Assembly (NCBI RefSeq): GCF_002884445.1
Contig: NZ_KZ614144.1
Span: 537,272-601,271 of the forward strand
Reading direction: 5' to 3'
From: Paenibacillus castaneae
GTDB taxonomy: Bacteria; Bacillota; Bacilli; Paenibacillales; Paenibacillaceae
DNA length: 64,000 nt
Shown here: one piece after another, positions 25,373 through 34,320 of the stretch
How positions within the stretch are numbered: the first letter of the stretch is position 1
How the letters are laid out: the number at the start of each line of letters is the position of its first letter
Notes under the pieces: generated by a model
What the model saw: the letters and a program-made list of their open reading frames with translations, nothing else
What the model was told of the DNA's origin: nothing
Database searches by the model: none
Translations under genes and position numbers: made by a program

Positions 25373-26566
25373 CTACTTCATTGTAGCTTCTTCGCTTGTC
25401 CCAAAAGCCCGAAAAGGAAACCATAAATAAAATATGCTGATAAGCCCAAAGAGCACAGCGCTTATCCAAAAAACAGAGATCTCACCGTGCCAGGCGGCAA
25501 TGAAGCCCCCGGCTATTGGTCCAATCATAACACCGACACCTTCGATCGTTGACAATATGCCCCAGCCCAGTCCCTCTTGCTTAGGCGGAACATACGCGGC
25601 AAGCAGCGCGTTCCATGCGGGCAGAATAGCGGCATACGACAAGCCGAGAGCAATCGCTATAAGTAAACAATACCAGAACGTGAAGCGGGAGGCTAGCAGG
25701 CATAGTGCGACAGCAAAGATCGCGAAGCCGACAACGAGAAACCATTTCTTTCCTCCGAGCTTGTCTGATAATTTGCCCATTGGGATTAAGCCGGCAGCAG
25801 CGCATAAGCCCCCCGCAGTGAGCAGGATTGAGTATTGGGTGCCCGACAGTCCAAGCTCTTTATCAGCGAAGCTGGGCAGGATTGGAACGAGCATACTGAC
25901 GCCAGTCGTTTGCAGAATCATTCCCGGCAAGAGCAGCTTCATATGACGAAGCCTTTCCTTAAGAATAATAAATTGCTGGCGCATCGGCAATCGATTTGGC
26001 GTAGTCGCTTTTTCTTTGCTCATGAAGAACGACAGCAGGCAGGCGAGAACAGACAGGCTGACCAGCAGCAGGTACGTAAACGATACGCTCATATCGAGCA
26101 AAATATTACAAACAATAGGGCCACTTCCAAGCCCGACCATCCATATCGTGTACAGATAGCCCATTTGCGTTGCTCGCTTATCCTCGGAAACCTTCGTTAG
26201 GCAAACGATCCATAAGGGCGACATGCCAATGCCGTACAGCGCGGCAGCACCAATAAACATCCAAGGCAAATCGGCGAATTGCAGCAGATATACACCTGCC
26301 AAGGATAGGACGAGACCAGTCTGAACAACAAGGCGGACGGAAAATCGATCAAGCAAGTATCCGATGGCCATTTTGAGCATTGTATCCGTTATATAGTGCG
26401 CAGATATAGCAGTTCCGATAACGTCAGGCGGCAAGCCTAATGTTTTGGCGCCATAGATGGGGAGCAGGCTGATTAGGACTGCTCCTCGTACAAACTCCAC
26501 AATAAATAAGATAACGGAGATGAGTCGCATCTCCCCACTAAACCAAGATTTTTGATCTGTATGCAA
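25373..26566 (-). CDS. MFS transporter (putative multidrug or sugar exporter)
   Basis: A 397-residue, 12-helix major facilitator. Loop 2-3 is GYLLDRFSVRLVVQTG and the second-half equivalent is MGKLSDKLGGKKWFLVVG, both classic. The start is TTG at 26566, 7 bp after AAGGAGA; there is no ATG with a site. Homologues of this layout export drugs or sugars, but the substrate cannot be told. The TVP38-like gene follows closely and is probably cotranscribed. Confidence 0.8.
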   Translation of the reverse strand: MHTDQKSWFSGEMRLISVILFIVEFVRGAVLISLLPIYGAKTLGLPPDVIGTAISAHYITDTMLKMAIGYLLDRFSVRLVVQTGLVLSLAGVYLLQFADLPWMFIGAAALYGIGMSPLWIVCLTKVSEDKRATQMGYLYTIWMVGLGSGPIVCNILLDMSVSFTYLLLVSLSVLACLLSFFMSKEKATTPNRLPMRQQFIILKERLRHMKLLLPGMILQTTGVSMLVPILPSFADKELGLSGTQYSILLTAGGLCAAAGLIPMGKLSDKLGGKKWFLVVGFAIFAVALCLLASRFTFWYCLLIAIALGLSYAAILPAWNALLAAYVPPKQEGLGWGILSTIEGVGVMIGPIAGGFIAAWHGEISVFWISAVLFGLISIFYLWFPFRAFGTSEEATMK

Positions 26567-26751
26567 AGGACGGTCTCCTTATTAGTTATTGTTTGGGTTT
26601 TCTTACCATTTTCATTATACGCAAAGTAGATTAAATCTCCAAAAAACGATACATAAAATGTTCTTACAAATGAAGATTGGTTAGTATGTGCAATTTTTGT
26701 ATAATGTAGTAGCAATCCATCCTATTGAAAATAGAAGGAGCGATGATTAGT

Positions 26752-27729
26752 ATGGAATTCACGAAATTAGGAAGATCAGGTCTTCGAGTAAGCCGGTTAT
26801 GTCTGGGAACGATGAATTTTGGCGTGGACACGGACGAGAAGGAATCATTTCGAATTTTAGATGCGGCTTTGGATGCAGGCATTAACTTTATTGATACCGC
26901 TAACATCTACGGATGGGGTGAGAACGCAGGCCGTACCGAAGAAATTATCGGTAAATGGTTTAAGCAGGGTGATGGCCGCCGCGAGCGTACTGTGCTTGCT
27001 ACCAAAGTGTATGGCGACATGCATAATGAGCATGATGGCCCTAACCGCGAAGCAGGCCTATCTGCTTATAAGATCCGCAGACATTTGGAGGCATCGCTTA
27101 AGCGCCTTCAAACGGATCATATCGAGCTTTATCAAATGCATCACGTCGATCGCAGCGTGAATTGGAGCGAACTATGGGGCGCATTCGAGATTGCAGCAGC
27201 TCAAGGCAAAATCGGCTACATAGGCTCCAGTAACTTTGCCGGCTGGGATATTGCAGTTGCCCAGGGAGAAGCGAAGGCAAGAGGCTCACTAGGCCTCGTA
27301 TCCGAGCAGCATAAATACAATCTGCTCTGCCGTTTGCCTGAGCTGGAAGTGCTGCCAGCGTCGCAAGCGCTAGGTCTTGGCGTGATTCCGTGGAGTCCGC
27401 TCGATGGCGGCTTGCTTGCGGGTAACCACCGCCGCAAGGATGGCGGTCGCCGCAGCGGAGACTCCAAGCGCTTAGAGCAGCATCGCGAGCAGCTTGATGC
27501 ATATGCAGCATTCTGTGATGAGCTGGGGGAGCCAGAGGATCTCGTATCACTTGCTTGGCTGCTGGCTAATCCAGCTGTAACCGCTCCTATTATCGGCGTA
27601 CGCACGCTGGATCAATTTGAACGCTCACTCCGTGCAGTTGAGATTAAGCTGGATGAGTCCGCTCTTAAGCGGATAGACGAAATATTCCCAGGACCAGGCG
27701 GCGAAGCACCTCGCGCTTACGCCTGGTAA
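26752..27729 (+). CDS. Aldo/keto reductase (YajO/IolS-like)
   Basis: A 325-residue NADPH-dependent oxidoreductase with the full tetrad: Asp and Tyr in FIDTANIYGWGENAGR, Lys in VLATKVYGD and His in LYQMHHVDRSV. The C-terminal TAPIIGVRT-type cofactor loop is present as TAPIIGVRTLDQFERSL. ATGs at 26725, 26743 and 26752 are in frame; AAGGAG at 26735-26740 is correctly spaced only for 26752 (MEFTKLGRSG). It stands alone, with a strong terminator. Substrate unknown. Confidence 0.88.
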   Translation: MEFTKLGRSGLRVSRLCLGTMNFGVDTDEKESFRILDAALDAGINFIDTANIYGWGENAGRTEEIIGKWFKQGDGRRERTVLATKVYGDMHNEHDGPNREAGLSAYKIRRHLEASLKRLQTDHIELYQMHHVDRSVNWSELWGAFEIAAAQGKIGYIGSSNFAGWDIAVAQGEAKARGSLGLVSEQHKYNLLCRLPELEVLPASQALGLGVIPWSPLDGGLLAGNHRRKDGGRRSGDSKRLEQHREQLDAYAAFCDELGEPEDLVSLAWLLANPAVTAPIIGVRTLDQFERSLRAVEIKLDESALKRIDEIFPGPGGEAPRAYAW

Positions 27730-27740
27730 ACCCAAAAAGG

Positions 27741-27782
27741 AGGGTCTCCCAAAAGCCATAGGCTTTTGGGAGACCCTCTTCT
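27741..27782 (+). terminator. Terminator after the second aldo/keto reductase
   Basis: A perfect 17-bp stem (27741-27757 with 27761-27777); the sequence then runs CTTCTATTTA. The tight loop may be widened by fraying. Confidence 0.8.
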
Positions 27783-27802
27783 ATTTATTTGGTCTGCAAA
27801 AG

Positions 27803-27987
27803 TTAACGGACGCAGAAGCCCTTATTTGCTGCAAAAACCACTTTTCGAACTGCTTACGGACATGAGAGCCCTTATTGGCTCGAAAAGCCCCACATATGAC
27901 CCGATCCGATGAAAATAACGGCTCTCATGTCCGTAAACTTTGCTTTTACAGCTAATTCACTCATATAACGTACCTCATGTCCGTAAC
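27803..27987. repeat. Cluster of four copies of a short intergenic hairpin repeat
   Basis: This lies in the 488-base gap between the aldo/keto reductase and ilvA, which otherwise holds only two terminators. Copies are at about 27803-27829 and 27852-27875 (one orientation: TTACGGACATGAGAGCC is the core) and at 27915-27937 and 27965-27987 (opposite orientation: AACGGCTCTCATGTCCGTAA). Arms of the type AACGG/CCGTT let each copy fold on itself. The same unit recurs at 21691 and in 42099-42455. Confidence 0.6.
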
Positions 27988-28073
27988 TACTCGTTCAATG
28001 ATCCTATATGAGCCTATAACCATCTCATAAATCGTTTAATCTGATGAAGAAAGCAACCATAGACCAAAACAGA

Positions 28074-28116
28074 AAAATAGCCGTACAGGAATAGACACCC
28101 TGTACGGCTATTTTTT
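28074..28116. terminator. Terminator of ilvA (bidirectional)
   Basis: AAAATAGCCGTACAGG (28074-28089) and its exact complement (28099-28114) form a 16-bp stem with T-runs on both sides; it can end ilvA on the minus strand. Confidence 0.85.
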
Positions 28117-28217
28117 CATGTTTTCCAACATTTCGGTTCGAAGTGAGCTATCTCTCCGAACTTCATGCTTTTGGAACACCCTCTATTATTTAGTAATAGG
28201 CAGCTAACACAAACCGA

Positions 28218-29486
28218 TTAAATTAACAGATTAAACAAAACGGGATCTTTGTTAAGCTCAATGAATTGGAAGCCTTTTTTGGTCATACGCTCGACCAATG
28301 GATTATAATCTTTGCGATCCTTAAGCTCGATGCCGACGAGGGCAGGACCATTGTCTTTGTTTGATTTCTTGGTGTATTCGAACCTCGTGATATCATCATC
28401 GGGGCCGAGGACTTGATCTAGAAATTCCCTTAGTGCTCCTGCTCTTTGAGGGAAGCTTAGCATAAAGTAGTGCTTTAATCCTTCGTAAATGAGCGACCGC
28501 TCTTTGATTTCTTGCATTCGATCGACATCATTGTTGCCGCCGCTTACAACACATACGACTGTTTTTCCTTCTATTTCACTGCGATATGCTTCAAGCGCGG
28601 AAATGGGCAATGCACCAGCGGGCTCGGCTACAATTGCATTCTCATTGTATAGATCAAGCATAGTCGTACATACTTTGCCTTCGTTCACCGTAATAACATC
28701 GTCGAGCAAATCTCTGCACAGCGCGTAGGTTATGTCTCCGACTCGCTTGACCGCTGCACCGTCAATGAACTTGTCAATCTGATCGAGTGGAGTTACCTCG
28801 CCAGCATCCAGCGATACACGAAGGGAAGCGGCGCCTTCGGGTTCTACGCCAATCACTTTCGTTAATGGTGATACGATCTTTACATAGGAGGCAACGCCTG
28901 CCGCCAAACCGCCGCCGCCGACCGTTACGAAGACGAAATCGGGAACGGTTTCTGCAGCTTCCATAAATTCTTGTCCGACGGTACCGTTACCTGCGATGAT
29001 TTTGCGATCATCGAACGGATGAATGAATGCCATTCCGCTCCGGTTGCTCTCGGCAATCGCTTCAGCATATGCATCATCAAAGGTATCTCCTGTCAAAATA
29101 ACCTCCACAAAGGTTCCTCCGAAAAAGGACACCTGTGAAACCTTTTGGCGAGGAGTCGTGCTAGGCATAAATATTTTCCCGGGAATGCCGAGCGCTTGAC
29201 AGGAGTAAGCTACGCCCTGCGCATGATTGCCTGCACTGGCGCACACAACGCCATTTGCTAATGTTTCCGGGGCAAGCGAACACATCAAATTATAGGCGCC
29301 GCGTATTTTGAAGGAGCGGACGATTTGCAGATCCTCCCTTTTCAGCAGGACGTTGCAGTTGTATCGCTCGGACAGTACGCGGTTATGTTGAAGCGGCGTA
29401 CGCGTAATGACATCTTTTAAATGCATTTGCGCTTGAACAATTTCTTCAAGTCCAATGCGGTGGTGAGGTGCGTTATTCGGATTCAT
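28218..29486 (-). CDS. ilvA: Threonine ammonia-lyase (threonine dehydratase)
   Basis: IlvA converts L-threonine to 2-oxobutanoate and ammonia, the first step toward isoleucine. The 422 residues equal the short Bacillus form. The PLP lysine is K60 in VRSFKIRGAYN, the phosphate loop is TVGGGGLAAGVAS, and ASAGNHAQGVAYS is the substrate loop. Residues about 325-420 form one ACT-like regulatory domain (MLSFPQRAGALREFLDQVLG), which mediates feedback by isoleucine in relatives. I see no T-box leader in the 180 bases upstream. It is not in an ilv/leu operon here. Confidence 0.95.
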   Translation of the reverse strand: MNPNNAPHHRIGLEEIVQAQMHLKDVITRTPLQHNRVLSERYNCNVLLKREDLQIVRSFKIRGAYNLMCSLAPETLANGVVCASAGNHAQGVAYSCQALGIPGKIFMPSTTPRQKVSQVSFFGGTFVEVILTGDTFDDAYAEAIAESNRSGMAFIHPFDDRKIIAGNGTVGQEFMEAAETVPDFVFVTVGGGGLAAGVASYVKIVSPLTKVIGVEPEGAASLRVSLDAGEVTPLDQIDKFIDGAAVKRVGDITYALCRDLLDDVITVNEGKVCTTMLDLYNENAIVAEPAGALPISALEAYRSEIEGKTVVCVVSGGNNDVDRMQEIKERSLIYEGLKHYFMLSFPQRAGALREFLDQVLGPDDDITRFEYTKKSNKDNGPALVGIELKDRKDYNPLVERMTKKGFQFIELNKDPVLFNLLI

Positions 29487-29668
29487 GGGCGTACATCCTC
29501 TCTCATTTGTTCGTTAGTAACGTGAATTATTTGATTCATTATAGCATTATCATTGTAGATTCATGTACAGCTCGTATGATTTATTTTTATAGTGATGTAA
29601 ACTTATACTGTTGTTACCGTGGTAATTGATTAAGGTGCTTAAGCATATGTGAGAGAGGAGTTAACATA

Positions 29669-30256
29669 ATGAGAATAGTAAAAAGATTGTTTATCATATT
29701 AATTATTATCCTCTTACTGCTGGGAGGCGCGCTCTGGTGGCTGCTTTCTTATATTGCGCCGGACGAGCAGCTCGATATGAGCTATAGTCCGATTGATGTG
29801 AAAGACAAAGCAATGGATATGGTCAGAAAATTAAAGCCAGAGCTGGTTCTTACTGAATCGGACATTAACGATCTGATCAAAATGAATTTGAAAGCCAAAT
29901 ATGCGAGTTCCTCTTCCGATCATCCCAATATTGAAATAGCGAAGGATGTAAGCTTGGACGGTGCTGCCTTCGAGTTGGAAGAGAATAAGCTTATCGCTCA
30001 TTTGAACGTCACTTATAAAGAGCGTATTCCAGCTGCGCTTGATGCGGTTTATTCGCTTCAGTGGCAGTCGCCAAATCTTGTTTTAAGACCTGAGTCGTTA
30101 TCCATAAAGGGAACAGAGCTGCCGCTAAGCAAGCTGGAAACAATAGTTGTTACGCTGGATTTGCCAGCACAGAATGTGGTATCCGTAAAGGACGTTCAGT
30201 TCGAGAAAGGGCAGATCAAAATACTGTTCAAGCTGCAATTTCAGATAAGACTTTAA
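29669..30256 (+). CDS. YpmS-like (DUF2140) membrane-anchored protein
   Basis: A 195-residue protein with one N-terminal helix (residues 6-29, LFIILIIILLLLGGALWWLL) and an extracellular domain. The pattern LVLTESDINDLIKMNLK, then ISLDGAAFELEENKLIAHLN-like strands, then QFEKGQIKILFKLQF, fits the YpmS/DUF2140 family, whose function is unknown. AGGAG precedes the ATG by about 9 bp, and a terminator follows. It is a single-gene unit divergent from ilvA. Confidence 0.6.
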   Translation: MRIVKRLFIILIIILLLLGGALWWLLSYIAPDEQLDMSYSPIDVKDKAMDMVRKLKPELVLTESDINDLIKMNLKAKYASSSSDHPNIEIAKDVSLDGAAFELEENKLIAHLNVTYKERIPAALDAVYSLQWQSPNLVLRPESLSIKGTELPLSKLETIVVTLDLPAQNVVSVKDVQFEKGQIKILFKLQFQIRL

Positions 30257-30288
30257 TCAATGAAGTCAGTTGAAGAGACCAAAACAGC

Positions 30289-30330
30289 AAAACAGCCGAG
30301 GAGGGTAGAAACCCTGTTCGGCTGTTTTAG
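30289..30330 (+). terminator. Terminator after the YpmS-like gene
   Basis: AAAACAGCCGA (30289-30299) pairs with TCGGCTGTTTT (30318-30328), extended inward by GAGGGT/ACCCT. It can also serve the converging collagen-like gene, which ends at 30381. Confidence 0.75.
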
Positions 30331-30380
30331 TGATAAAGCTTCATTCTTGACAACATGTGGCTCTAAAGTAGCTTTACTAA

Positions 30381-31733
<1,353 letters not shown>

Positions 31734-31767
31734 TCATACTCTATCTATTGATTGGGTAGGTAACTGT

Positions 31768-31783
31768 ATAGTCATAGACTATG
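31768..31783 (-). promoter_or_regulatory. Possible sigma-K -10 of the collagen-like gene, overlapping an inverted repeat
   Basis: On the minus strand CATAGTCTA (31783-31775) fits CATANNNTA. ATAGTC-ATA-GACTAT at 31768-31782 is an inverted repeat over the same bases. No AC is found 16-17 bp upstream (CA or AA instead), so the promoter call is weak. Confidence 0.3.
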
Positions 31784-31881
31784 ATCCAAATATTCAGAAT
31801 TGGATGTTTGTACAACGAGCGTTCTCAAATGGTAGATTGGGTTCGAGTTTGCTAAGGGATGGATAGGGCTGTAGAAATTGA

Positions 31882-31936
31882 TTGACAATACAACTGAGAA
31901 TAGTTATCATCTATACGATAGTGATAATCATTATCA
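31882..31936 (+). promoter_or_regulatory. Sigma-A promoter with two Fur boxes
   Basis: TTGACA (31882-31887), 17 bp, TATCAT (31905-31910). TGAGAATAGTTATCA at 31895-31909 matches the 7-1-7 Fur box TGATAATNATTATCA in 12 of 14 defined positions, and TGATAATCATTATCA at 31922-31936 matches it completely. The boxes cover the -10 and the transcription start, so iron-loaded Fur should repress the propeller and flavodoxin genes downstream. The rest of the 31698-32184 gap holds the 5' leader described separately. Confidence 0.8.
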
Positions 31937-32004
31937 ATATTTTGTTGTTGGCTAAATGTTTCTGATGTGGGTTACATATTCGCGTTCAATGGAGGGCTAT
32001 TGAC

Positions 32005-32043
32005 ATGGGATTGCTACACAGTTGCAAAAGATACATCGGCTGA
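32005..32043 (+). CDS. Possible 12-codon leader peptide
   Basis: ATG at 32005 follows GGAGGG by 8 bp and opens a 12-codon frame encoding MGLLHSCKRYIG. It sits in the 248-base untranslated leader of the Fur-controlled unit, 70 bases after the second Fur box. It may be a short upstream ORF acting in cis, or simply a chance start with a good site. Confidence 0.3.
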   Translation: MGLLHSCKRYIG

Positions 32044-32079
32044 CGGAGAAATTAACGAAGTAAGTAAACATGATTTTTG

Positions 32080-32114
32080 CTTGTAACAGCTGTCAAGCTT
32101 ACGCAGCTGACAAG
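32080..32114 (+). other. Hairpin in the leader of the Fur-controlled unit
   Basis: CTTGT and CAGCTG pair with CAGCTG and ACAAG across an 11-base loop, with an AA bulge. No T-run follows, so it is not a plain terminator; it could stabilise or regulate the message. Confidence 0.35.
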
Positions 32115-32184
32115 TAAACCATATAAGAGAACATACAGCAAGCAAATACAGCTTAATCGACATAATTGTCAGAAGGAGAGAGTT

Positions 32185-32985
32185 ATGCAGACAGAAACAA
32201 GCAAACCTTGGAATTGGCTTCTTTTTCCCTTCTCATCGGTGAAGGCGGGTCCGGATGGATTGTTCGCAGCATCAGTCGGATATGGCATCTATGAAATGAA
32301 TGCGGAGGGCGAGTGGTCAAAGCTCGATCAAGGGCTGCCTGAGATGAGCAGTGTGAATCGGCTGCAGCTGCACCATGATTTGCTTCATGCATGCACGAGC
32401 ACCGGTTTATATGAATGGAACGGAGAGGAATGGAATTGTGACGGTTTAACAATCCCTTGCTATCAATATCGCAAAATAGGCGGAACCGGTTATGCGGCAA
32501 CCGATGATGGCTTATGGTCCAATGCTGGATTCAAGTGGGAAAGGATTGCCTGTGCGAATAAGCATGTTTACGATTTTATTAATTTGCCGCAATACCTCAT
32601 TATCGCGCATGACAGCGGTATATCTTTGTATGACCGCTTTATGGATGATTGGGCGCAATTTGAACTGCAATTGAGCGTTACAAGCTTGGTTGTATTTAGA
32701 GGACATCTTATTGGAACGAGCGATAAAGGCGAGCTGCTCATTGGTGATAAGCAGGGAAGGTTTAACCGCATCCAATTTGGCCAGAATTTCATTTTCTCCG
32801 TAGTAGCCAAAGGAAGTGAAGTTTATGTGTGCACCGACCGGGGGCTGTATCGGCTTACTTATTTATGTAATCAAGTCACCTTGCTGGCTGTTAAGATTGG
32901 CTGTCCGGTCACGGATATTGATGTTCAGGGTGATGATCTATATATGGCTACTTTATTCGAAGGTATTCAAACGATACAAGTTTAA
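32185..32985 (+). CDS. Beta-propeller-like protein in a Fur-controlled unit with flavodoxin
   Basis: A 266-residue soluble protein built of repeating four-strand units with small-Gly-Leu/Tyr-Tyr cores (GLFAASVGYGIYEMN, LLHACTSTGLYEWNGE, GTGYAATDDGLWSNAG, LIIAHDSGISLYDRF, HLIGTSDKGELLIGD, EVYVCTDRGLYRLTY, DLYMATLFEGIQTI). That spacing, about 40 residues, indicates a propeller of six or seven blades like two-component-regulator propeller or YVTN repeats. There is no signal peptide. The start at 32185 has AAGGAGAGAG upstream; the frame is open to 32077 without a site. It lies 31 bp before the flavodoxin gene and behind a Fur-box promoter, so it may be an accessory for iron limitation; its activity is unknown. 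Confidence 0.6.
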   Translation: MQTETSKPWNWLLFPFSSVKAGPDGLFAASVGYGIYEMNAEGEWSKLDQGLPEMSSVNRLQLHHDLLHACTSTGLYEWNGEEWNCDGLTIPCYQYRKIGGTGYAATDDGLWSNAGFKWERIACANKHVYDFINLPQYLIIAHDSGISLYDRFMDDWAQFELQLSVTSLVVFRGHLIGTSDKGELLIGDKQGRFNRIQFGQNFIFSVVAKGSEVYVCTDRGLYRLTYLCNQVTLLAVKIGCPVTDIDVQGDDLYMATLFEGIQTIQV

Positions 32986-33016
32986 TAAAAAGAGTGAGCA
33001 CTAGGAGGAATGATGA

Positions 33017-33469
33017 GTGACGAGAATACTTGTTGTATACACGAGCATGACTGGAAATACAGAGGAAATGGCAGAGGCCATCACAGAGGGGGCAAAGGAA
33101 GCAGGCGCCCAGGTTGTTTCAAAAGAGGCTTTCGATGCTAGCGCATCTGAGCTCAATGATTTCGATGGCATCATCATTGGCGCATATACGTGGGGCGATG
33201 GCGAGCTGCCGGATGAATTTCTTGATTTTTATGAGGAGATGGATGGCTTGGATCTAAGCGGCAAAAAGGCAGCTGTTTTTGGATCAGGCGACACCTCCTA
33301 TCCGATCTATTGCGGAGCGGTTGATATTGTTGAGGCGAAGCTGAAGGAGGTGGGGGCAGAGATTGTATGCGAATGTATTAAATTCGAATACAATCCCACA
33401 GAAACGGAGAAGGAGCAAGGAAGAAGCTTAGGCCGCCGAGTGGCAGGTCTAGCAGCAGTTGCCGGTTAA
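33017..33469 (+). CDS. Short-chain flavodoxin
   Basis: A 150-residue FMN protein that carries single electrons, usually replacing ferredoxin when iron is scarce. FMN-binding loops are all visible: phosphate loop TSMTGNTEEMA near residue 10, the Trp loop AYTWGDGELPDE near 57, and GSGDTSYPIYCGAVD near 90 with its stacking Tyr. Lack of the long-chain insert makes it short-chain, like YkuN/YkuP of B. subtilis. The start is GTG with AGGAGG 8 bp upstream. It follows the propeller gene by 31 bp in a unit with a Fur-box promoter, in agreement with induction by iron limitation. Confidence 0.92.
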   Translation: MTRILVVYTSMTGNTEEMAEAITEGAKEAGAQVVSKEAFDASASELNDFDGIIIGAYTWGDGELPDEFLDFYEEMDGLDLSGKKAAVFGSGDTSYPIYCGAVDIVEAKLKEVGAEIVCECIKFEYNPTETEKEQGRSLGRRVAGLAAVAG

Positions 33470-33557
33470 TGAGGATAGGAGCATAATATGCCTACCCGTG
33501 TTAAGTGAGCAGTCCAATGTGTTAAGTAAGTTTGCAGAATGAGAGGCGACTGAGACG

Positions 33558-34030
33558 ATGGAGCAAGCACCAGCATTAATACGAATAGAAGATTATAAGC
33601 TGGAACAACTGGTGCGTGGAACAGAACGATTCGGCGAAATAAAGTCGGATCGCAAGCGGTCAAGCAAGGTCAGCTGGCGACAAATGGTTCTATTCGCTGC
33701 CTTGCACAGCGTCAATGAATTCTATATGCTTCCGCTTCAATTACGTACACATGCTGTATTGGAGGAACTGGTCGAGAAATGGTGGACTAATCGCCTGACT
33801 TGGATGGGGATGTGCTTGATTTGCTTTTCCATATGACGTCGGTTTTTTGCAAGAGTGCATTCGGGAGGCTGCCCAGCCGCATTGAGGTGCTATCGGTACT
33901 GGGCGGCGAGCGCGTTGTCTTTAAGCCAAACGAAGATACGTATAAGCAATCTCTCGATTATATGTATTTAGTCAAAAGCATGCTGCCATCAGCTGCTCCA
34001 TTAAACTTGGACTGTACATGTGCAATCTAA
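33558..34030 (+). pseudogene. Frameshifted gene of unknown function
   Basis: Two overlapping frames look like one protein split by a single-base change near 33795-33805. The first (33558-33836) encodes MEQAPALIRIEDYKLEQLVR through EELVEKWWTNRLT and then degenerates; the second (from about 33797) continues LDGDVLDLLFHMTSVFCKSA and ends SAAPLNLDCTCAI. A -1 shift just after 33800 would give one product of about 157 residues. The second part has no ribosome-binding site of its own. No slippery heptamer is seen, so a mutation or a sequencing error is more likely than programmed shifting. I do not recognise the family. Confidence 0.45.
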
Positions 34031-34076
34031 ATGAAAAAATATCGAGAATAGCTGATTCTAGCTGTCTTTTATGAGC

Positions 34077-34120
34077 CTCGGCTGCATCCTTTCAAAGATG
34101 CGGCTGAGGTTTCGTTTTTT
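34077..34120 (+). terminator. Terminator after the frameshifted gene
   Basis: CCTCGGCTGCATC (34077-34089) pairs with GATGCGGCTGAGG (34097-34109) with two wobble pairs, followed by TTTCGTTTTTTT. Confidence 0.85.
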
Positions 34121-34220
34121 TATAGACAAATGAAGGGATCACAAGTAACATGGTCATTAGTATTTTTGCATATTTGCACATGGAATTGCATGCAAAGTGC
34201 GATTTACTGCATATAACTTT

Positions 34221-34300
34221 TAAGTGAATGCTTACGAAGTAAAGTTTTGCTCTGCAAAACTAAGCGAATGCTTACGAAGTCAAGTTTTGCTGCGCAAAAC
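34221..34300 (+). repeat. Two tandem 40-bp units with an internal hairpin
   Basis: Positions 34221-34260 and 34261-34300 are 36/40 identical. Each unit opens TAAGYGAATGCTTACGAAG and closes with an inverted repeat, AGTTTTGCTNNGCAAAACT in pattern. They lie directly upstream of the AraC-family regulator's ribosome-binding site, so the hairpins fall in its leader. This looks like a dispersed intergenic element present in tandem. Confidence 0.75.
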
Positions 34301-34320
34301 TTTTAAGAGGAGAGATTAGA

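Noticed and set aside
29487..29668. Possible T-box leader for ilvA
   Set aside because: The gap to the divergent gene is too short and lacks a T-box sequence, specifier stem and antiterminator.
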